The translations under genes and the position numbers were made by a program. The notes under the pieces were generated by a model. It was not told the DNA's origin. It worked only from the letters and a program-made list of their open reading frames with translations, and ran no database searches. A stretch of DNA of 64,000 nucleotides from Calothrix sp. NIES-4101 (GTDB lineage Bacteria; Cyanobacteriota; Cyanobacteriia; Cyanobacteriales; Nostocaceae), in assembly GCA_004296455.1 (NCBI GenBank), contig AP018280.1, positions 3,782,001 through 3,846,000 on the forward strand, read 5' to 3'. Each line of letters begins with the position of its first letter. Positions within the stretch are counted from its first letter, which is position 1. This document shows, in pieces, positions 20,101 through 29,669 of this stretch.

Positions 20101-20365
20101 GCATCAATTTTACTGTACTATGTTCGAGTTCATAGGTGCGTCCCTTATCATCATCAATCTTGCGGTACGCTAAAGCTAAACCCCAAACCGCCAAAATACT
20201 GTAAACATTATCACGCACCCATGCATCGGTATAATCTCCATGTGCCGTTATCGCCGTACTTGCAGGTAATAATCCAGTAATCGGATTTTGACGATTGAGA
20301 ATTATTGTCTTGATTTGCTGATAATAGAATTCAAGGCGAGTGTGCAATTGGCTGGCAGTATTCAT
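17150..20365 (-). CDS. GH15-like protein related to phosphorylase kinase alpha/beta subunits
   Basis: A 1071-residue protein. The ATG at 20365 (M-N-T-A-S-Q-L) is chosen over the frame's first codon at 20416, as the extra 17 residues look unrelated. The N-terminal 450 residues form a GH15 (alpha/alpha)6 barrel: A-W-V-R-D-N-V-Y-S, V-G-D-D-E-W-G-H-L-Q-L-D-A and G-I-W-E-R-G. The C-terminal half is helical and resembles the phosphorylase kinase alpha/beta C-terminus rather than the starch-binding region of bacterial glucoamylases. No signal peptide, so it is probably cytosolic and may act on, or regulate use of, glycogen. Common in cyanobacteria; biochemical role unproven. Confidence 0.85.
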   Translation of the reverse strand: MNTASQLHTRLEFYYQQIKTIILNRQNPITGLLPASTAITAHGDYTDAWVRDNVYSILAVWGLALAYRKIDDDKGRTYELEHSTVKLMRGLLFAMMRQAHKVEKFKHTQSPLDALHAKYNTATGDIVVGDDEWGHLQLDATSIFILILAQMTASGVQIIYTLDEVNFVQNLVYYIGRAYRTPDYGIWERGNKINHGSAELNASSVGMAKAALEAINGLDLFGVRGSQASVIHALSDEIARTRLTLESLLPRESASKEIDAALLSVISYPAFAVEDVDLRDRTRNDIINKLAGKYGCKRFLRDGHQTVLEDTHRLHYEPWELKQFENIECEWPLFFTYLVLDGLFRGDREQVEFYQKCLENVLVERDGMLLLPELYFVPQANIEAEKAQPQSQKRLPNENVPLVWAQSLFYLGRLLSEGLIALGDIDPLGRYLTMGKNREALVQIALLAEDEDLQAKLEVYGIETQTPKQVAPIQVRESEDLILIYTQIGRNDKLALTGRPPRRPRSLTTSRFFRLNSETVIFLPSFLDSQQFYLTLDYHFLVDQLRSELAYIQKYWNDLGRPTLTLMLTHTMLEVGSEALLALMQELQDGICNGVRVKLGKLNQLILTGAIERIDYLQNFEFLHSSLQNALPRRKYLAFKPEKIGQLANTQEFQMEYETNLEILLPRLRASENIYEQIELLRTLSKLQGLDFDTGFGGGVHPVTVGDLLDEVYTKAAELGLWAVVRRAAGLRQMADISLSDIVTSIIVRGKQIAVGKAYSEDSLMTVPLSHSEIVDKINNFCRDDARDRVLTQEILIYLSNLIKSEPELFKGLLTVRVGYLILLLTSEIAGELMITQDEAYEKLMQLSPFEVKSRLRKVMQEYAGLSNVLRQQESLHIKKKESEINWLVVSPTLEEQIEVPEAGWRRYRKAEGSTGRVPPGFYQNVWSVLQHCKGVVIGDKLERRNRLDSEIMLAEMTAGEKNFALRVEHLLNKIESPEYRQVCIETLVELGAIASKNSDLQVEDYIVLDVLIGHAVRLAWLEMKPERGDKYDEDKASAWRSFYNKSPRECAGDIVKAFRFLTEFAEAVPV

Positions 20366-21389
20366 AAGTAAATTCGAGAACAGTTTCGGAAATAAACCTA
20401 GTGGCTGTAATGTCAATAAATGCTATTGATGCCATTGAAGGTATCTAAAGTTCCGCGATCGAAGCATCCGCCGCAGCCTTAAGAATTTATATATTATCGC
20501 TTGTCTGATGCTTTTGGTCGATGTTTCTGGGAGAGAGTGAACTATTTACATGTATTCCCAGTTAATTGCTACCAATGATTTGGGACTGTGACAAGATGAC
20601 TGCATTTCTCGGATTATGAGTTAGATAATCAACACATATACTTAAGTGAAATTATCATTTTACTACTTAGGTAAGAGGATAAACAAATAACTTTAAATTA
20701 TCATTTATACTTATGAGTTTATACGCATAAACATTTATAAATAATGTTATGAATTTGCAAAATTATTGCGGTATGAATTAATGAGATAAATGTGAATTTT
20801 TGGGTAAACTTTTGGAAATTGTATCAATGAATTTAATTTTATTTTGGGGATAGATTAGATTGATGAAGTCGCCGGATTAATCTTGGCTAAGGCTGTAGTT
20901 AGTATTTGACGGAAATATTCGGTGAAATCATGCAAAATGACGTTTTTAGGAGATTATGGATTAACTATCAGGCAAATATCAGGCAAAGGATTGGTGGCAT
21001 TACTATATTGCCATTTTCATGTCAGGAAAAATACCAAGTTTTTGCATGTATTTGTTATTGCTGAATGAAATTTATCTAGGAATTGTCTGATTGTGCTTGA
21101 CACCAATGCTGAGAGTAGTAGAATTTACTAAATTCCCATCAAAAAATTTGGGCACAATCATTACATGTTGTGCTGAATGTAACTTGTTCTTGCACATTTG
21201 TTGATGCTGGCACCTACACGGATTACACTATTCCGGGTTAGTATTATCAGTTAGCGATGCCCGAATTTTTGGATATCGATGTTGATTTATTAAGGATATA
21301 TGGACAACAGTCCGCAAGATGGCAGTACTACCCTCCTCTAAGCTGGTGAGATCAGTCTCTCAGCGCGGGGGAGACAATAGGAGGTTTTT
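20366..21389. other. Long intergenic region, leader of mgtE
   Basis: About 1 kb without a gene. The left 500 bases are AT-rich and featureless. Nearer mgtE are hairpins such as ATTCCGGG...CCCGAAT (about 21222-21270) and GGAC-AACA-GTCC (21302-21313). The final 60 bases are described separately as a possible translation-control element. Confidence 0.5.
21332..21389 (+). promoter_or_regulatory. Possible ribosome-binding-site-sequestering leader of mgtE
   Basis: The ribosome-binding site AGGAGG (21379-21384) can pair with CCTCCT at 21332-21337. Between them a hairpin GCTG-GTGAGA-TCAG-TCTCT-CAGC lies at 21342-21364. Such an arrangement could switch translation of the magnesium transporter. I do not recognise the M-box magnesium riboswitch consensus, so this is inference from base pairing only. 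Confidence 0.4.
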
Positions 21390-22733
21390 ATGCTCGTACA
21401 GGATATTCGCAATGCAATTGTTGATATTGCTGACTTGAACCAGTTGAAATTCGATTTGAATAGTTTGCAGCCTGTTGACGCAGGTGAGTATATTACTCAT
21501 TTACCGAAAAAACAGCGTGCGATCGCATTTCGGTTGTTGAATAAAAGTCATGCAATTGATGTTTTTGAATACTTACCACCGGAAGTACAAGAAGAACTGA
21601 TTAACTCCCTACATGATGTACAAGTAGTACAACTTGTAGAAGCGATGAGTCCAGACGATCGCGCAGAATTGTTTGATGAGTTACCTGCAAAAGTTGTGAA
21701 GCGGTTATTGCAGGAACTAAGTACAGAACAGCGCCAAGCAACGGCAACAATTCTGGGATACGCAGAAGATACAGCCGGAAGATTAATGACGACAGAGTAT
21801 GTCTGGCTGCGTGAAGGGTTAACAGTTGGTGAAGCGCTAAGTAAAATTCGCCGTCAAGACGAAGATAAGGAAACGATTTACTATGCTTATGTTACCGACA
21901 ACAATCGTAAACTCGTACGAGTTGTATCATTACGTCAGTTATTATTCACTTTTCCAGATGTTTTAATTAAGGAAGTTGCTAGCGATAGAGTTCTGAAAGT
22001 CCATACGGAAACCCCACAGGAAGATGTAGCGCAAATTATGAAGCGCTATGATTTGATAGCTTTACCTGTAGTGGATCGAGAAGAACGTTTAGTGGGTATC
22101 ATCACCATTGATGACGTTGTCGATATCTTGGAAGAAGAAGCCACTGAAGATATTCAGAAATTAGCGGGTGTGAGTGGTGATGATGGAGCCTTGGCTCCCC
22201 CCCTGGTGACGATTCGCAAACGTTTACCGTGGTTACTGGCGATTATGGGATTATACATTGGAGCCTCCAGTGCGATCGCTCCCTTCCAATCTGTAATTGC
22301 TTCAGTGCCGGTGCTGGCTGTAATCATGCCCCTATTTTCTAACACTGGTGGTACTGTTGGCGTTCAAGCTTTGACTGTGACTATTCGCGGACTTGGTGTT
22401 GGAGAAATTACTCCGCAAGACACTTTCAAGATTCTCCGCAAAGAACTAACTGCTGGATTAGGTACTGCCTTAGCATTGGGGACAACAATGGTCATCCTGT
22501 CGATGATTTGGGCATCACCTCAAGAACGTTGGGTAGGTTTGGTTGCAGGGATAGTTATGGCGACGAATACACTTGTTGCTGTGACATTAGGGACTTTCTT
22601 ACCAATGGGTTTAAAGCGATTAAAGTTAGACCCAGCCTTGATTAGTGGTCCTTTAATGACTACAGTTTTAGATGCGATCGGTTTTGTGACTTTCCTAACG
22701 ATGATTTCTATTGCTTTGAAAATTTTTAAATAA
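21390..22733 (+). CDS. mgtE: Magnesium transporter MgtE
   Basis: A Mg2+ channel of 447 residues in the plasma membrane. The N-terminal superhelical domain (about 20-125) has the repeated L-P/E-x-x pattern. The CBS pair (about 130-260; V-L-K-V-H-T-E-T-P-Q-E-D, I-I-T-I-D-D-V-V-D-I) senses Mg2+. Five transmembrane helices follow from about 275, with the conserved N-T-G-G-T-V-G-V-Q-A near 320 and P-L-x-T-T-x-x-D at the end. The start follows AGGAGG. Regulation may involve the leader at 21332-21389. A terminator follows at 22772. Confidence 0.95.
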   Translation: MLVQDIRNAIVDIADLNQLKFDLNSLQPVDAGEYITHLPKKQRAIAFRLLNKSHAIDVFEYLPPEVQEELINSLHDVQVVQLVEAMSPDDRAELFDELPAKVVKRLLQELSTEQRQATATILGYAEDTAGRLMTTEYVWLREGLTVGEALSKIRRQDEDKETIYYAYVTDNNRKLVRVVSLRQLLFTFPDVLIKEVASDRVLKVHTETPQEDVAQIMKRYDLIALPVVDREERLVGIITIDDVVDILEEEATEDIQKLAGVSGDDGALAPPLVTIRKRLPWLLAIMGLYIGASSAIAPFQSVIASVPVLAVIMPLFSNTGGTVGVQALTVTIRGLGVGEITPQDTFKILRKELTAGLGTALALGTTMVILSMIWASPQERWVGLVAGIVMATNTLVAVTLGTFLPMGLKRLKLDPALISGPLMTTVLDAIGFVTFLTMISIALKIFK

Positions 22734-22771
22734 AAAATGCAATTCTGGTAACTTAAAAGTTAAGGGAATTC

Positions 22772-22809
22772 GGGGAATGAGGTTTATCTCTAAATTCCCC
22801 TATTTTTTT
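22772..22809 (+). terminator. Terminator after mgtE
   Basis: GGGGAAT at 22772-22778 pairs with ATTCCCC at 22794-22800, followed by TATTTTTTTA. It also lies just before the stop of convergent nagA. Confidence 0.75.
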
Positions 22810-22821
22810 ATGCAAATTAAC

Positions 22822-24027
22822 CTAATTGAATCTTTGGTAAGTCAATTCTTGACTAGCTGCTGGCAAATGCCAACGCAAAAGACTATTAATCCCTGTACCC
22901 ACAATATCACTTGATAAACCGATCGCCCGACGTGGGGCAATTGTTGCTAAGGCGATCGCATTTTCAACTTCACATATTCCCCATTTGATTAAATTTTGTA
23001 CTCCAACTAATAAAGGTAATGTAGTACCCGACAAAGTCCCATCAACCAGTCTAGCAGTCCCATTTTGGACGGCAATTTCACGACTATCCCAGGGGTAAAC
23101 TCCATCTGCTAAACCTAAAGGCGCTAAAGCATCACTCACCAAGAATAAACCTTGTTGATAATTACTGGCACGCAATAAAATATCCAACATAATTGGTGCA
23201 ACATGTTCACCATCGGCAATAAACCCGCACATTACCTGGGGATTGGTAATCGCAGCAGCCAATAAACCAGGTTGGCGATGGTGTAATGGAGGCATAGCGT
23301 TAAATGCATGTGTCACCATTGTTGCCCCCGCCGCAAATGCTGCCTGAGCTTGGTGGGCTGTAGCTTGTGAATGTCCTAAACTGACAGTAATACCCAACTC
23401 CCGTAAATAAGGAATGACTTCCCCTGTGGTATCCAACTCTGGTGCTAGGGTAATGACTTTGACAAACTCAGGATGACTTCCCAACACCCGTTTCACTGCA
23501 TCCACAGTCAAGGGTAACAAGTATTGTTGAGGATGTGCGCCGCGTTTTTGAACATTGAGAAATGGTCCTTCCAGATGTAAGCCGAGAATTTGCGCTAATT
23601 TTCCACCTTGCGATCGCTTGGTGTTGATACAATCAGCAGTATCAGCAATTAAATTTAAGCAACGGTGAATATTTTCGACAGCAGTGGTGACTATAGTTGG
23701 TAAAAATCCATCAACCCCACAATTCCATAAATATTCGCAGATTTCCACCAAAAAATTTCCATCCTTGTCACTAAAATCGGGAAAAGCCAAACCCAAAGCA
23801 CCATTAATTTGTAAATCAACACCACCCAAAGAAACCCAATCGCCAGCACAGTCAATCACCTGTAAATCATTTGGGGGATGGCGTGGGAAAATCTTATCCA
23901 TAGGCACAATTTCCTCAACAATCCCCTCTTGATTCAACAGCAACATCTGCAAATCTTCATAACCTGGTACACGGGCATTGATAATATCTACAGGATTAAG
24001 TACAGTATTCCCTGTTGCTGCCATCAT
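22822..24027 (-). CDS. nagA: N-acetylglucosamine-6-phosphate deacetylase
   Basis: Removes acetate from GlcNAc-6-phosphate in amino-sugar recycling. 401 residues, amidohydrolase superfamily. H-L-E-G-P-F carries the metal-binding Glu about 151, G-H-S-Q-A-T and T-H-A-F-N-A-M carry metal or substrate His residues, and V-S-D-A-L-A-P the catalytic Asp. The usual N-terminal H-x-H is replaced here (D-L-Q-I-N-G), as in other NagA with one metal site. Divergent from purE with a 95-base shared promoter region; mgtE converges on it. Confidence 0.92.
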   Translation of the reverse strand: MMAATGNTVLNPVDIINARVPGYEDLQMLLLNQEGIVEEIVPMDKIFPRHPPNDLQVIDCAGDWVSLGGVDLQINGALGLAFPDFSDKDGNFLVEICEYLWNCGVDGFLPTIVTTAVENIHRCLNLIADTADCINTKRSQGGKLAQILGLHLEGPFLNVQKRGAHPQQYLLPLTVDAVKRVLGSHPEFVKVITLAPELDTTGEVIPYLRELGITVSLGHSQATAHQAQAAFAAGATMVTHAFNAMPPLHHRQPGLLAAAITNPQVMCGFIADGEHVAPIMLDILLRASNYQQGLFLVSDALAPLGLADGVYPWDSREIAVQNGTARLVDGTLSGTTLPLLVGVQNLIKWGICEVENAIALATIAPRRAIGLSSDIVGTGINSLLRWHLPAASQELTYQRFN

Positions 24028-24122
24028 AAATTTTAGATATTTAGTCAGAACTAAGCCAAATTATAGAGCGCGGAATGTACTGATTCGGCAATTACAAATT
24101 CTCCTTTCCCCATTCATTTCCT

Positions 24123-24638
24123 ATGTCAACCCTAATTGGTATTATCATGGGCAGCGATTCCGATTTGCCCACAATGAAAGATGCGATCGCAATTTGCGAG
24201 GAATTTGATGTCGCCTGCGAAGTCGCAATTGTCAGCGCCCATCGCACCCCTGAACGCATGTTTGAATATGCAAAAACAGCACATGAACGGGGAATTAAAG
24301 TCATTATCGCTGGTGCTGGTGGTGCTGCACATCTCCCTGGTATGGTGGCATCCTTAACTCCTTTACCCGTAATCGGGGTTCCCGTTTCTAGTCGTCAGTT
24401 ACAAGGTATTGACTCTTTATACTCAATTGTCCAAATGCCCGCAGGTATTCCAGTTGCTACTGTTGCTATTGGTAATGCCAAAAATGCCGGTCTTTTGGCT
24501 GTACAAATTCTTGCTACTCAACAACCAGATTTACTCGTAAAAGTACAGAAATATCGACAGGATTTACAGCAATCTGTAATGGCTAAACAATCAAAACTTG
24601 AAGAGATTGGATATCAAAATTATTTAACAAATATGTAG
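24123..24638 (+). CDS. purE: N5-carboxyaminoimidazole ribonucleotide mutase (PurE class I)
   Basis: Isomerises N5-CAIR to CAIR in purine synthesis. 171 residues. The signature [11 protein letters not shown] near the start, then S-A-H-R-T-P-E-R-M (catalytic His), [10 protein letters not shown] and G-V-P-V are all intact. The ATG at 24123 begins directly at the fold. It is transcribed away from nagA; purK is not nearby. Confidence 0.96.
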   Translation: MSTLIGIIMGSDSDLPTMKDAIAICEEFDVACEVAIVSAHRTPERMFEYAKTAHERGIKVIIAGAGGAAHLPGMVASLTPLPVIGVPVSSRQLQGIDSLYSIVQMPAGIPVATVAIGNAKNAGLLAVQILATQQPDLLVKVQKYRQDLQQSVMAKQSKLEEIGYQNYLTNM

Positions 24639-25723
24639 CACTACATACAGAATTATCAAGATTTTTGGGGTTAAGACATCGAAGTTCTCAACCCTAATAG
24701 GTGGTGTAAGTTAGCACTTAGCTGTATCATTTCTCTATTTATATTTAGCCCACGTAGCTCACGCGGGGAGAGGACACAGGGGACTTATAAAAATATTAGT
24801 TCACCCAAGTAACTTTACAGGGACAAAAATCTCCCTGTCTCCGCCTCTCCAAGTCAATCTCCACCCGTCAATTCTGGGTTGGCGAACCACTAGCCACCTA
24901 CGTCTAAATCTACACTTAATCTATCTAGAAGATAAAGGTTAGATGTCAGTTGAATAGATGCAAAATTAAAAAAATTAACAAAATTCGCAAAATTAATTTT
25001 GATTGCGACTGAAGTTAGGAAATTCTGACACAGTAAACAATCCAAGTGATAATACTTGTTTGCAACGATGTATCACAAATTCGCTACGAGAAAAACTGTA
25101 TTAGCTGTTACAGAACTTCCAGGTATTGACAATACACAATCAAAATAATTTACTCGTGTTTTTAATGAAAATTATTTTAATTTCGTGAAAGCATGAAAAT
25201 ATTAACCGTTCTTAATTTGGGCTAACCACACTTTATATATGTAAAGTCAAGGGCAAGGCAAGCAAAATTTAGATAAAAGTCAGGCAATTCTTAATTTTCT
25301 GACCGATAAAATCACCAATTGTAATTTTCAGAGGACAAATTACACATTCAATAATGTGTATTTCTTTTATATATTGGTGAATATTTTGATACCAAACAGC
25401 CAAATCTTTCCAGGTCTTACTGACAGTAATAACCAAAAAATTGTTAAAGACTCAATGAAGAGTACTTGACTGTTTGAAAAATAACATCATAATGAAGTCT
25501 TAAGAAAAAATTAACCTAAATTTTGCGATCGCAAATCAGCGAACCAGATTTAGCCAAATTTTTAATTTGATGCATTTAATTTGCAGAAAATGAGAATTTG
25601 CCACCTAAGTAAAGAAATTGATTTTTTGATTTTCAAAACAACAATGTCTAGCTTAGGGGTTAGTTTGTAGCTTTGATTTATGATGTTTAAAGCTTGTTCT
25701 GGTTAAGTATTGTCGAGAGGACG
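24639..25723. other. Long intergenic region upstream of the ammonium transporter
   Basis: About 1.1 kb with no supported gene. It is AT-rich, with a C-rich imperfect inverted run around 24825-24850 (CTCCCTGTCTCCGCCTCTCC) and a perfect palindrome GTATTG-A-CAATAC at 25123-25135. A candidate NtcA site lies at 25098-25111. The amt ribosome-binding site GAGAGG is at 25714-25719. Confidence 0.5.
25098..25111 (+). promoter_or_regulatory. Candidate NtcA-binding site upstream of amt
   Basis: GTA-TTAGCTGT-TAC matches the NtcA consensus GTA-N8-TAC exactly. A perfect -10 (TAN3T) about 22 bases downstream is not evident, and the site is about 610 bases from the amt start, so a long leader would be needed. 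Nitrogen control of ammonium permeases by NtcA is well established in cyanobacteria, which supports the call. Confidence 0.45.
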
Positions 25724-27322
25724 ATGTTAAAACTGAAGCAAACCAAGAAATGGAAAAGAAGAAGTCGCCACTCTGCAACTTCATCAATAAATTTTTCAAA
25801 ATACAGTGCGATCGCTTGGAGATTATTTGGCAACATCAAAGGGCTATCCCCAAGTTGGCAAGCAACTATTCCCCTAGCAGCAATAATTGTTCTGGCATGG
25901 GGTTATGCAGCAGTAGCCCAAACACCATCCGCAGGACCAACCACAGCCGAACTTAAAATTGCCCTGGATACCCTTTGGGTGTCACTCGCGGCATTTTTGG
26001 TATTTTTTATGAATGCCGGATTTTGCATGTTAGAAACCGGGTTCTGCCGTCAGAAGAATGCCGTTAACGTCCTCGCAAAAAACCTGATTGTATTTGCCTT
26101 AGCAACGGTTGCATTTTGGGCGATCGGTTTTGGATTAATGTTTGGCGATGGTAATGACTTCATTGGCTTGAACGGATTTTTCCTCCAAGGTACAGACAAT
26201 AGCCCTGCAACCAATGATGCTTACACAGGCATCTTCAGTTCGCTAAAATGGGCAGGTGTTCCTTTATTCGGGAAATTTCTCTTCCAGCTTGCGTTTGCAG
26301 GTACAGCAGCGACAATTGTATCGGGCGCAGTCGCCGAAAGAATTAAATTAATTGACTTCTTAATTTTCAGTCTTTTACTCGTAGGTATTGCCTATCCCAT
26401 CACCGGACACTGGATTTGGGGTGCTGGTTGGCTTGCAGACAGAGGATTTTGGGATTTTGCTGGTTCTACCGTAGTTCACTCGGTTGGTGGTTGGGCAGCA
26501 TTGATGGGGGCAATATTCCTTGGTCCCCGGATTGGCAAGTACCAGGATGGACAAATCGTTGCCATGCCCGGTCACAATATGAGTATTGCGACTTTAGGTT
26601 GCTTGATTCTCTGGTTGGGCTGGTTTGGTTTTAACCCCGGTTCTGTCATGGCTGCCGATCCCAGCGCAATCACCCACATTGCTTTAACTACTAACTTAGC
26701 AGGAGCCACTGGTGGTATTGCCGCCACAATCACCGCTTGGTTGTATTTGGGTAAACCCGATCTTTCGATGATTATCAACGGTATTTTGGCAGGTTTAGTT
26801 GCCGTTACCGCATCTTGCGCTTACATTACCCTCAATGGTGCTTTTGCGATCGGTTTAATCGCTGGTGTGATTGTCGTCTTCTCTGTAACATTTTTTGACC
26901 GTATCGGTATTGATGATCCCGTTGGTGCAACTTCTGTACACCTTGTCTGTGGTGTCTTTGGCACCCTGGCAGTTGGTTTATGGTCTGTTGGGCCTGGTGT
27001 ATATTCCTGGTATGGCGAAAATCTTGGTCCCGCCAAAGGTTTATTAGCAGGTGGTGGAATCAATCAATTGGTAACTCAGGTAATTGGTATTGTCGCCGTT
27101 GGTGTGATAACAGTTGTTTTTAGCAGCATCTTTTGGTTAGCACTCAAAGCCACTTTAGGTATTCGTGTGACTGCTGCTGAAGAAATTGAAGGTTTGGACA
27201 TTGGCGAACATGGGATGGAGGCTTACAGTGGTTTCTTGAAAGAAGCTGGTACTGCTGGATTTGCTGAAGCTTCAACATACGGTAAAATGCCACCTTCAGG
27301 TGATTCCCCGACGAATTTGTAA
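25724..27322 (+). CDS. amt: Ammonium transporter (Amt family)
   Basis: Plasma-membrane ammonium channel of 532 residues. The ATG at 25724 follows GAGAGG; the longer frame begins with TTG at 25694. After a basic N-terminus a signal-like segment ends A-Y-A-A-V-A-Q about residue 70, then eleven transmembrane helices typical of Amt with A-F-F-M-N-A-G-F (about 101-110), the conserved twin-His region (S-V-G-G-W-A-A-L-M near 255; F-N-P-G-S) and D-D-P-V-G-A...H. The extended basic N-terminus of about 40 residues is longer than average. It converges on the histidine kinase gene, sharing a bidirectional terminator. Confidence 0.93.
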   Translation: MLKLKQTKKWKRRSRHSATSSINFSKYSAIAWRLFGNIKGLSPSWQATIPLAAIIVLAWGYAAVAQTPSAGPTTAELKIALDTLWVSLAAFLVFFMNAGFCMLETGFCRQKNAVNVLAKNLIVFALATVAFWAIGFGLMFGDGNDFIGLNGFFLQGTDNSPATNDAYTGIFSSLKWAGVPLFGKFLFQLAFAGTAATIVSGAVAERIKLIDFLIFSLLLVGIAYPITGHWIWGAGWLADRGFWDFAGSTVVHSVGGWAALMGAIFLGPRIGKYQDGQIVAMPGHNMSIATLGCLILWLGWFGFNPGSVMAADPSAITHIALTTNLAGATGGIAATITAWLYLGKPDLSMIINGILAGLVAVTASCAYITLNGAFAIGLIAGVIVVFSVTFFDRIGIDDPVGATSVHLVCGVFGTLAVGLWSVGPGVYSWYGENLGPAKGLLAGGGINQLVTQVIGIVAVGVITVVFSSIFWLALKATLGIRVTAAEEIEGLDIGEHGMEAYSGFLKEAGTAGFAEASTYGKMPPSGDSPTNL

Positions 27323-27351
27323 GCAGTTTTGCTAACATAAAAACAAAAATA

Positions 27352-27388
27352 ATATACCCGATTTCTGATAGCTAGAAGTCGGGTATAT
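27352..27388. terminator. Bidirectional terminator between amt and the histidine kinase
   Basis: ATATACCCGA (27352-27361) pairs with TCGGGTATAT (27379-27388), with an inner TTCT/AGAA pair. A and T tracts lie on both sides, fitting termination of both convergent genes. Confidence 0.7.
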
Positions 27389-27413
27389 TAATTAATGAAA
27401 CAAGTAATTAAAA

Positions 27414-29534
27414 TTAACCTAAATATTTAATTAATACTAGTTCTAATTGAAATATCCCAATAGGTTTACTCAAACAATCAGTTGCACCTGCTTTTAAAAA
27501 TCGATCACGTTGATGATAGGCACTTCCTTCAGGGCTGTCACTTATACCCATTGGTATCATTGTAATGATAGGTAATTCTTGCATATCTCGCTGTTTTCGC
27601 AAGATTCTGAGTATGTCTAGCCCGCTAATATCTCCTATTTGGATGTCAAGCAAGATTAAATTGGGCTTGTAGTCACGGATTCTTTCTAAAAAATGCTCTG
27701 CACTCACCATTAAATCAACTTCATAACCGATTGTTTGTAAATAATCTTGGAGTAAAATAGCTGTACTTTTGTCATCTTCTACTAATAGAATACGTCTAAT
27801 ATTAGTAGTATAAGAATTTACCGCTAATGAATTAAATTTTAACGAATTAGAGGTGTAATTTTCGGAATTTTCAACTGTAATCTCACTGTTAAATTCTCTA
27901 TTTTTAATTATTTCTGGATGTGGTAATAAGATAGTAAACTTGCTACCTAATCCTAAAGTTGATTCTACCGTGACATCTCCCCCGTGTAATCTTGCCAGTT
28001 TCCTTGTTAGTGCTAAACCTAAACCTGTTCCCTCATACTGACGATTGAGTTGACTATCAAGTTGTTTAAAGGGTTCAAATAATAATTGGAAATTTTCGCT
28101 AGCAATACCAATACCTGTATCAATAACTATAAAATTGATTCCGAGTTCTGTCTTCTGAACTTCTAATAGTACTCTGCCAACTTGAGTAAACTTGATTGCA
28201 TTTGTGAGTAAATTGAGCAGCATTTGCTTCAGCTTTCGTTCATCAGCTATGCAAGTCTCGACATTTGCGGCGATTTCAACAGCAAGTTCTAACCCTTTTT
28301 CATTTGCGCGATCGCTCACTGTTGCAACTACATTACTACATAAATCTCGTACTGGCAAAGTCACTAAATGTAACTCCTCCTTACCCGCCTCTACCTTAGA
28401 TAAATCCAAAATATCATCAATTAGTGCCAGTAAATGCTCGCCACTGGTGTAAATACAATTCACATACTCTTGCTGCTTGTCATTCAAATATCCTGCCATC
28501 TGCTGCTGTAATAATTGTGACAGACCCATGATTGCATTCAATGGTGTTCGTAATTCGTGGCTCATCGTTGCCAAGAATGCGCTTTTGGCTCTACTCCCAG
28601 CTTCGGCGGCTTCCTTACTTTCTTGCATCTTTAATTCGTGACGTTTTCTATCAGTAATATCCTCAAGTAAAACTAAAAAAAACTTGCCAACTCCATCAGT
28701 ATCTAAAATCAGCGAAATACTTAAATTAGTCCAAACGAAACTACCATTTTTATTGATAAATTGTCGTTCCATCTCGAAACTTTCTTTTCTTTTTGTCACC
28801 AATTGACGATACAACTTAAAATCAGTAGTGACTCGTTCCTCAACCACATAATTAGTAAAACGCTTCCCTGATAATTCGGAGCTACTGTATCCTAAGATTT
28901 CGCAAAAAGACGGATTGACATCAACAATCCGCGCTTCCATATCCACAAGTCCAATCCCAATCGAAGAGCGTTCAAAAATTGCCCGAAATTGTGCTTCGCT
29001 CTGGCGTAATGCTTCGTAATTGGTGATTGGGAAAAGTGCTTCTCTTGTACTGTTAGCAGTTAGAGTAACGGAGTGACTACGCTCAGGTTGCTGACGATGC
29101 TGTTGAGATTGACGCTGACATCGTGTCACTGCACGCAACAAGCTGTGATGTAATACTTGTGGAGTTATTTGACTTTTAATTAAATATTCATCGCTGCCAG
29201 CTGTGATGGCTTGTATCAGTGTTACCTCGTCATCCCGGTTACTGACAACGATAATGGGAATATTCGGGAATAGTAGATGGATGCGAGTTATTTGCTGAAA
29301 ATCGCTAGTCTCTTGCCAAGATAAATCGCAAATAATGACATCAATCAATGGAGATTGTGTTTGTAGAATCTTCAGCACATCCGCAAATTCATCAACGCAA
29401 TACAGGAAACTGAGTGCATTATCGAGTGCTTCCCTAAAACTAGCATCACTCTTCTCCAAAGCCACATTTTCAGCTTTGTTGATATTGCGACTAGCAAACA
29501 GTAATGCATTCGGTAATTGATACACTTTCCCCAA
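27414..29534 (-). CDS. Hybrid sensor histidine kinase with two receiver domains and a PAS domain
   Basis: A 706-residue cytosolic two-component protein. Domains in order: receiver-like 1-135 (Asp70 in I-I-C-D-L-S), PAS/PAC about 185-300 ([16 protein letters not shown]), HisKA with S-H-E-L-R-T-P (His326), HATPase_c ([17 protein letters not shown] about 490), and a C-terminal receiver about 580-705 (E-D-D; Asp630 in L-L-D-I-Q; S-K-P). No membrane segments. The start appears to be TTG at 29534 or the GTG three codons later; no ATG suits. The signal is unknown; it sits next to amt, but in convergent orientation. Confidence 0.92.
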   Translation of the reverse strand: MGKVYQLPNALLFASRNINKAENVALEKSDASFREALDNALSFLYCVDEFADVLKILQTQSPLIDVIICDLSWQETSDFQQITRIHLLFPNIPIIVVSNRDDEVTLIQAITAGSDEYLIKSQITPQVLHHSLLRAVTRCQRQSQQHRQQPERSHSVTLTANSTREALFPITNYEALRQSEAQFRAIFERSSIGIGLVDMEARIVDVNPSFCEILGYSSSELSGKRFTNYVVEERVTTDFKLYRQLVTKRKESFEMERQFINKNGSFVWTNLSISLILDTDGVGKFFLVLLEDITDRKRHELKMQESKEAAEAGSRAKSAFLATMSHELRTPLNAIMGLSQLLQQQMAGYLNDKQQEYVNCIYTSGEHLLALIDDILDLSKVEAGKEELHLVTLPVRDLCSNVVATVSDRANEKGLELAVEIAANVETCIADERKLKQMLLNLLTNAIKFTQVGRVLLEVQKTELGINFIVIDTGIGIASENFQLLFEPFKQLDSQLNRQYEGTGLGLALTRKLARLHGGDVTVESTLGLGSKFTILLPHPEIIKNREFNSEITVENSENYTSNSLKFNSLAVNSYTTNIRRILLVEDDKSTAILLQDYLQTIGYEVDLMVSAEHFLERIRDYKPNLILLDIQIGDISGLDILRILRKQRDMQELPIITMIPMGISDSPEGSAYHQRDRFLKAGATDCLSKPIGIFQLELVLIKYLG

Positions 29535-29669
29535 TCTTCCAAATCTCCCTTATCTCGCTGATTTTCCTTATCTTCCTACCTCTTTTCCCTCTCCCCTTCT
29601 CAAGAAAGATATATAAACAGTGGAAGTTTGTCACAATTAAGTTGTAGCAACAGATGTAGAGGGATAGCC

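Noticed and set aside
21332-21389. M-box (ykoK) magnesium riboswitch before mgtE
   Set aside because: The conserved M-box blocks are not recognisable; kept only as an unspecified leader structure.
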